Source of the DNA: Deltaproteobacteria bacterium UBA3076
GTDB lineage: Bacteria; Desulfobacterota; Dissulfuribacteria; Dissulfuribacterales; UBA3076
Reading direction: 5' to 3'
Assembly (NCBI GenBank): GCA_002367355.1
Contig: DFBQ01000165.1
Span: 12,684-19,541, forward strand
DNA length: 6,858 nucleotides
The notes beneath the pieces were generated by a model. It had not been told where the DNA came from and did no database searches. It saw only the letters and a program-made list of their open reading frames with translations. A program made the translations under genes and the position numbers. This document shows, piece after piece, positions 6,680 to 6,858 of this stretch; the stretch's first letter is position 1, and each line of letters starts with the position of its first letter.

Positions 6680-6709
6680 TTGCGCGAAATCAGGTTCATA
6701 AACTATAAT
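6680..6709 (+). promoter_or_regulatory. Weak promoter candidate, plus strand
   Basis: A perfect -10 TATAAT (6704-6709) lies 18 nt after TTGCGC (6680-6685), which matches only the first three -35 bases. No gene start is recognisable in the remaining 150 nt, so it could serve a small RNA or a gene beyond the window, or simply be AT-rich sequence. Confidence 0.2.
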
Positions 6710-6789
6710 TTATCTATATCTATACAGTGAGGCTCAAGTGAAAACTACGGGCAGTTGGGTATTATCTACTAAGTTGAGCAATTAGCTGT

Positions 6790-6832
6790 CTTGTCAGGGC
6801 GACCAGACCGACTTGCCAGGGCGGCAGACCGA
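6790..6832. repeat. Two tandem units of 22 and 21 nt
   Basis: Units 6790-6811 and 6812-6832 are directly adjacent. They share CTTG, CAGGGCG and CAGACCGA in the same order and differ by one T/C change and a short indel near the middle. The unequal lengths argue against a coding repeat. The array may continue past the window edge in altered form. Confidence 0.7.
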
Positions 6833-6853
6833 TAGCCATTAGCGTTTAGCTTT
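6833..6853. repeat. Three tandem TAGCNNT heptamers
   Basis: TAGCCAT, TAGCGTT and TAGCTTT follow one another with a period of 7, starting right after the 21/22-nt tandem units. As near 48-68, the period is 7 although the sequence differs. No function can be assigned, and the run is close to the window end. Confidence 0.5.
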
Positions 6854-6858
6854 GAAAA

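Larger units (their letters stand above)
6264..6858. other. Gene-poor region: nrdDG control region and repeats
   Basis: About 600 nt with no convincing gene. From left to right it holds the nrdD leader, a palindromic operator candidate, two NrdR-like boxes with a promoter, an A-run, the 159-bp repeat element, a stretch of about 100 nt (6592-6700) in which I see nothing clear except the perfect palindrome GCAAGCTTGC (6674-6683), an AT-rich patch with a possible TATAAT, and tandem repeats at the edge. Confidence 0.7.

Noticed and set aside
6670..6685. Sigma-54-type promoter around TGTTGCAAGCTTGC
   Set aside because: The GG and GC elements are not at the required spacing and the GG is absent.
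6660..6701. 13-codon frame starting MKKVLQACAK after an AGGGA
   Set aside because: Too short to judge, with no conserved feature and no downstream gene in the window to suggest a leader peptide.
6769..6858. Minus-strand frame open to the window edge, 29 codons ending in TAG
   Set aside because: It runs through the tandem repeats, whose unequal 22/21-nt units shift frame, and matches no recognised family. It could be the end of a gene to the right, but the window cannot show that.

Overview
The window reads as chromosome from an anaerobic Gram-negative bacterium, most likely of the Desulfobacterota/deltaproteobacterial type. This is inferred from the oxygen-sensitive class III ribonucleotide reductase, the periplasmic murein hydrolases and the style of the dispersed palindromic repeats. 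No marker gene fixes the taxon.

Layout, left to right. (1) A plus-strand gene (88-1110) encodes an AIM24/TIGR00266-type protein with an N-terminal GYF_2 domain. (2) A 136-nt gap holds a degenerate copy of a repeat. (3) Two plus-strand genes overlap by 17 nt: a membrane-anchored M23 (MepM/NlpD-like) endopeptidase (1247-2593) and an exported MltB-type lytic transglycosylase (2577-3464). One probably cuts peptide cross-links and the other glycan strands of peptidoglycan. (4) Only 4 nt beyond, converging from the minus strand, are nrdD (4101-6263) and nrdG (3469-4119), overlapping by 19 nt: the anaerobic ribonucleoside-triphosphate reductase and its radical-SAM activase. (5) About 600 nt without a convincing gene (6264-6858) hold the nrdDG control region, a 159-bp palindromic MITE/REP-like element, and short tandem repeats at the window edge.

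The best-supported regulatory reading lies upstream of nrdD. A perfect TTGACA -35 and a weaker -10 overlap one NrdR-like box, and a second NrdR-like box starts exactly 31 bp away, the spacing expected for NrdR. A TTGAA-N4-ATCAA palindrome resembling a CRP/FNR-family site overlaps the second box. nrdDG therefore looks like an NrdR-repressed operon that may also respond to an oxygen or redox regulator.

The most unusual structure is the element at 6425-6583. Its ends are inverted GTAAGCGTT-type motifs, its core is a 109-bp imperfect palindrome, and it is flanked on both sides by AAAAAATT. The copy at 1160-1221 looks like the same element without the palindromic core. I found no evidence for a new multi-gene system; the genes are recognisable families and the novelty is in repeats and regulation.
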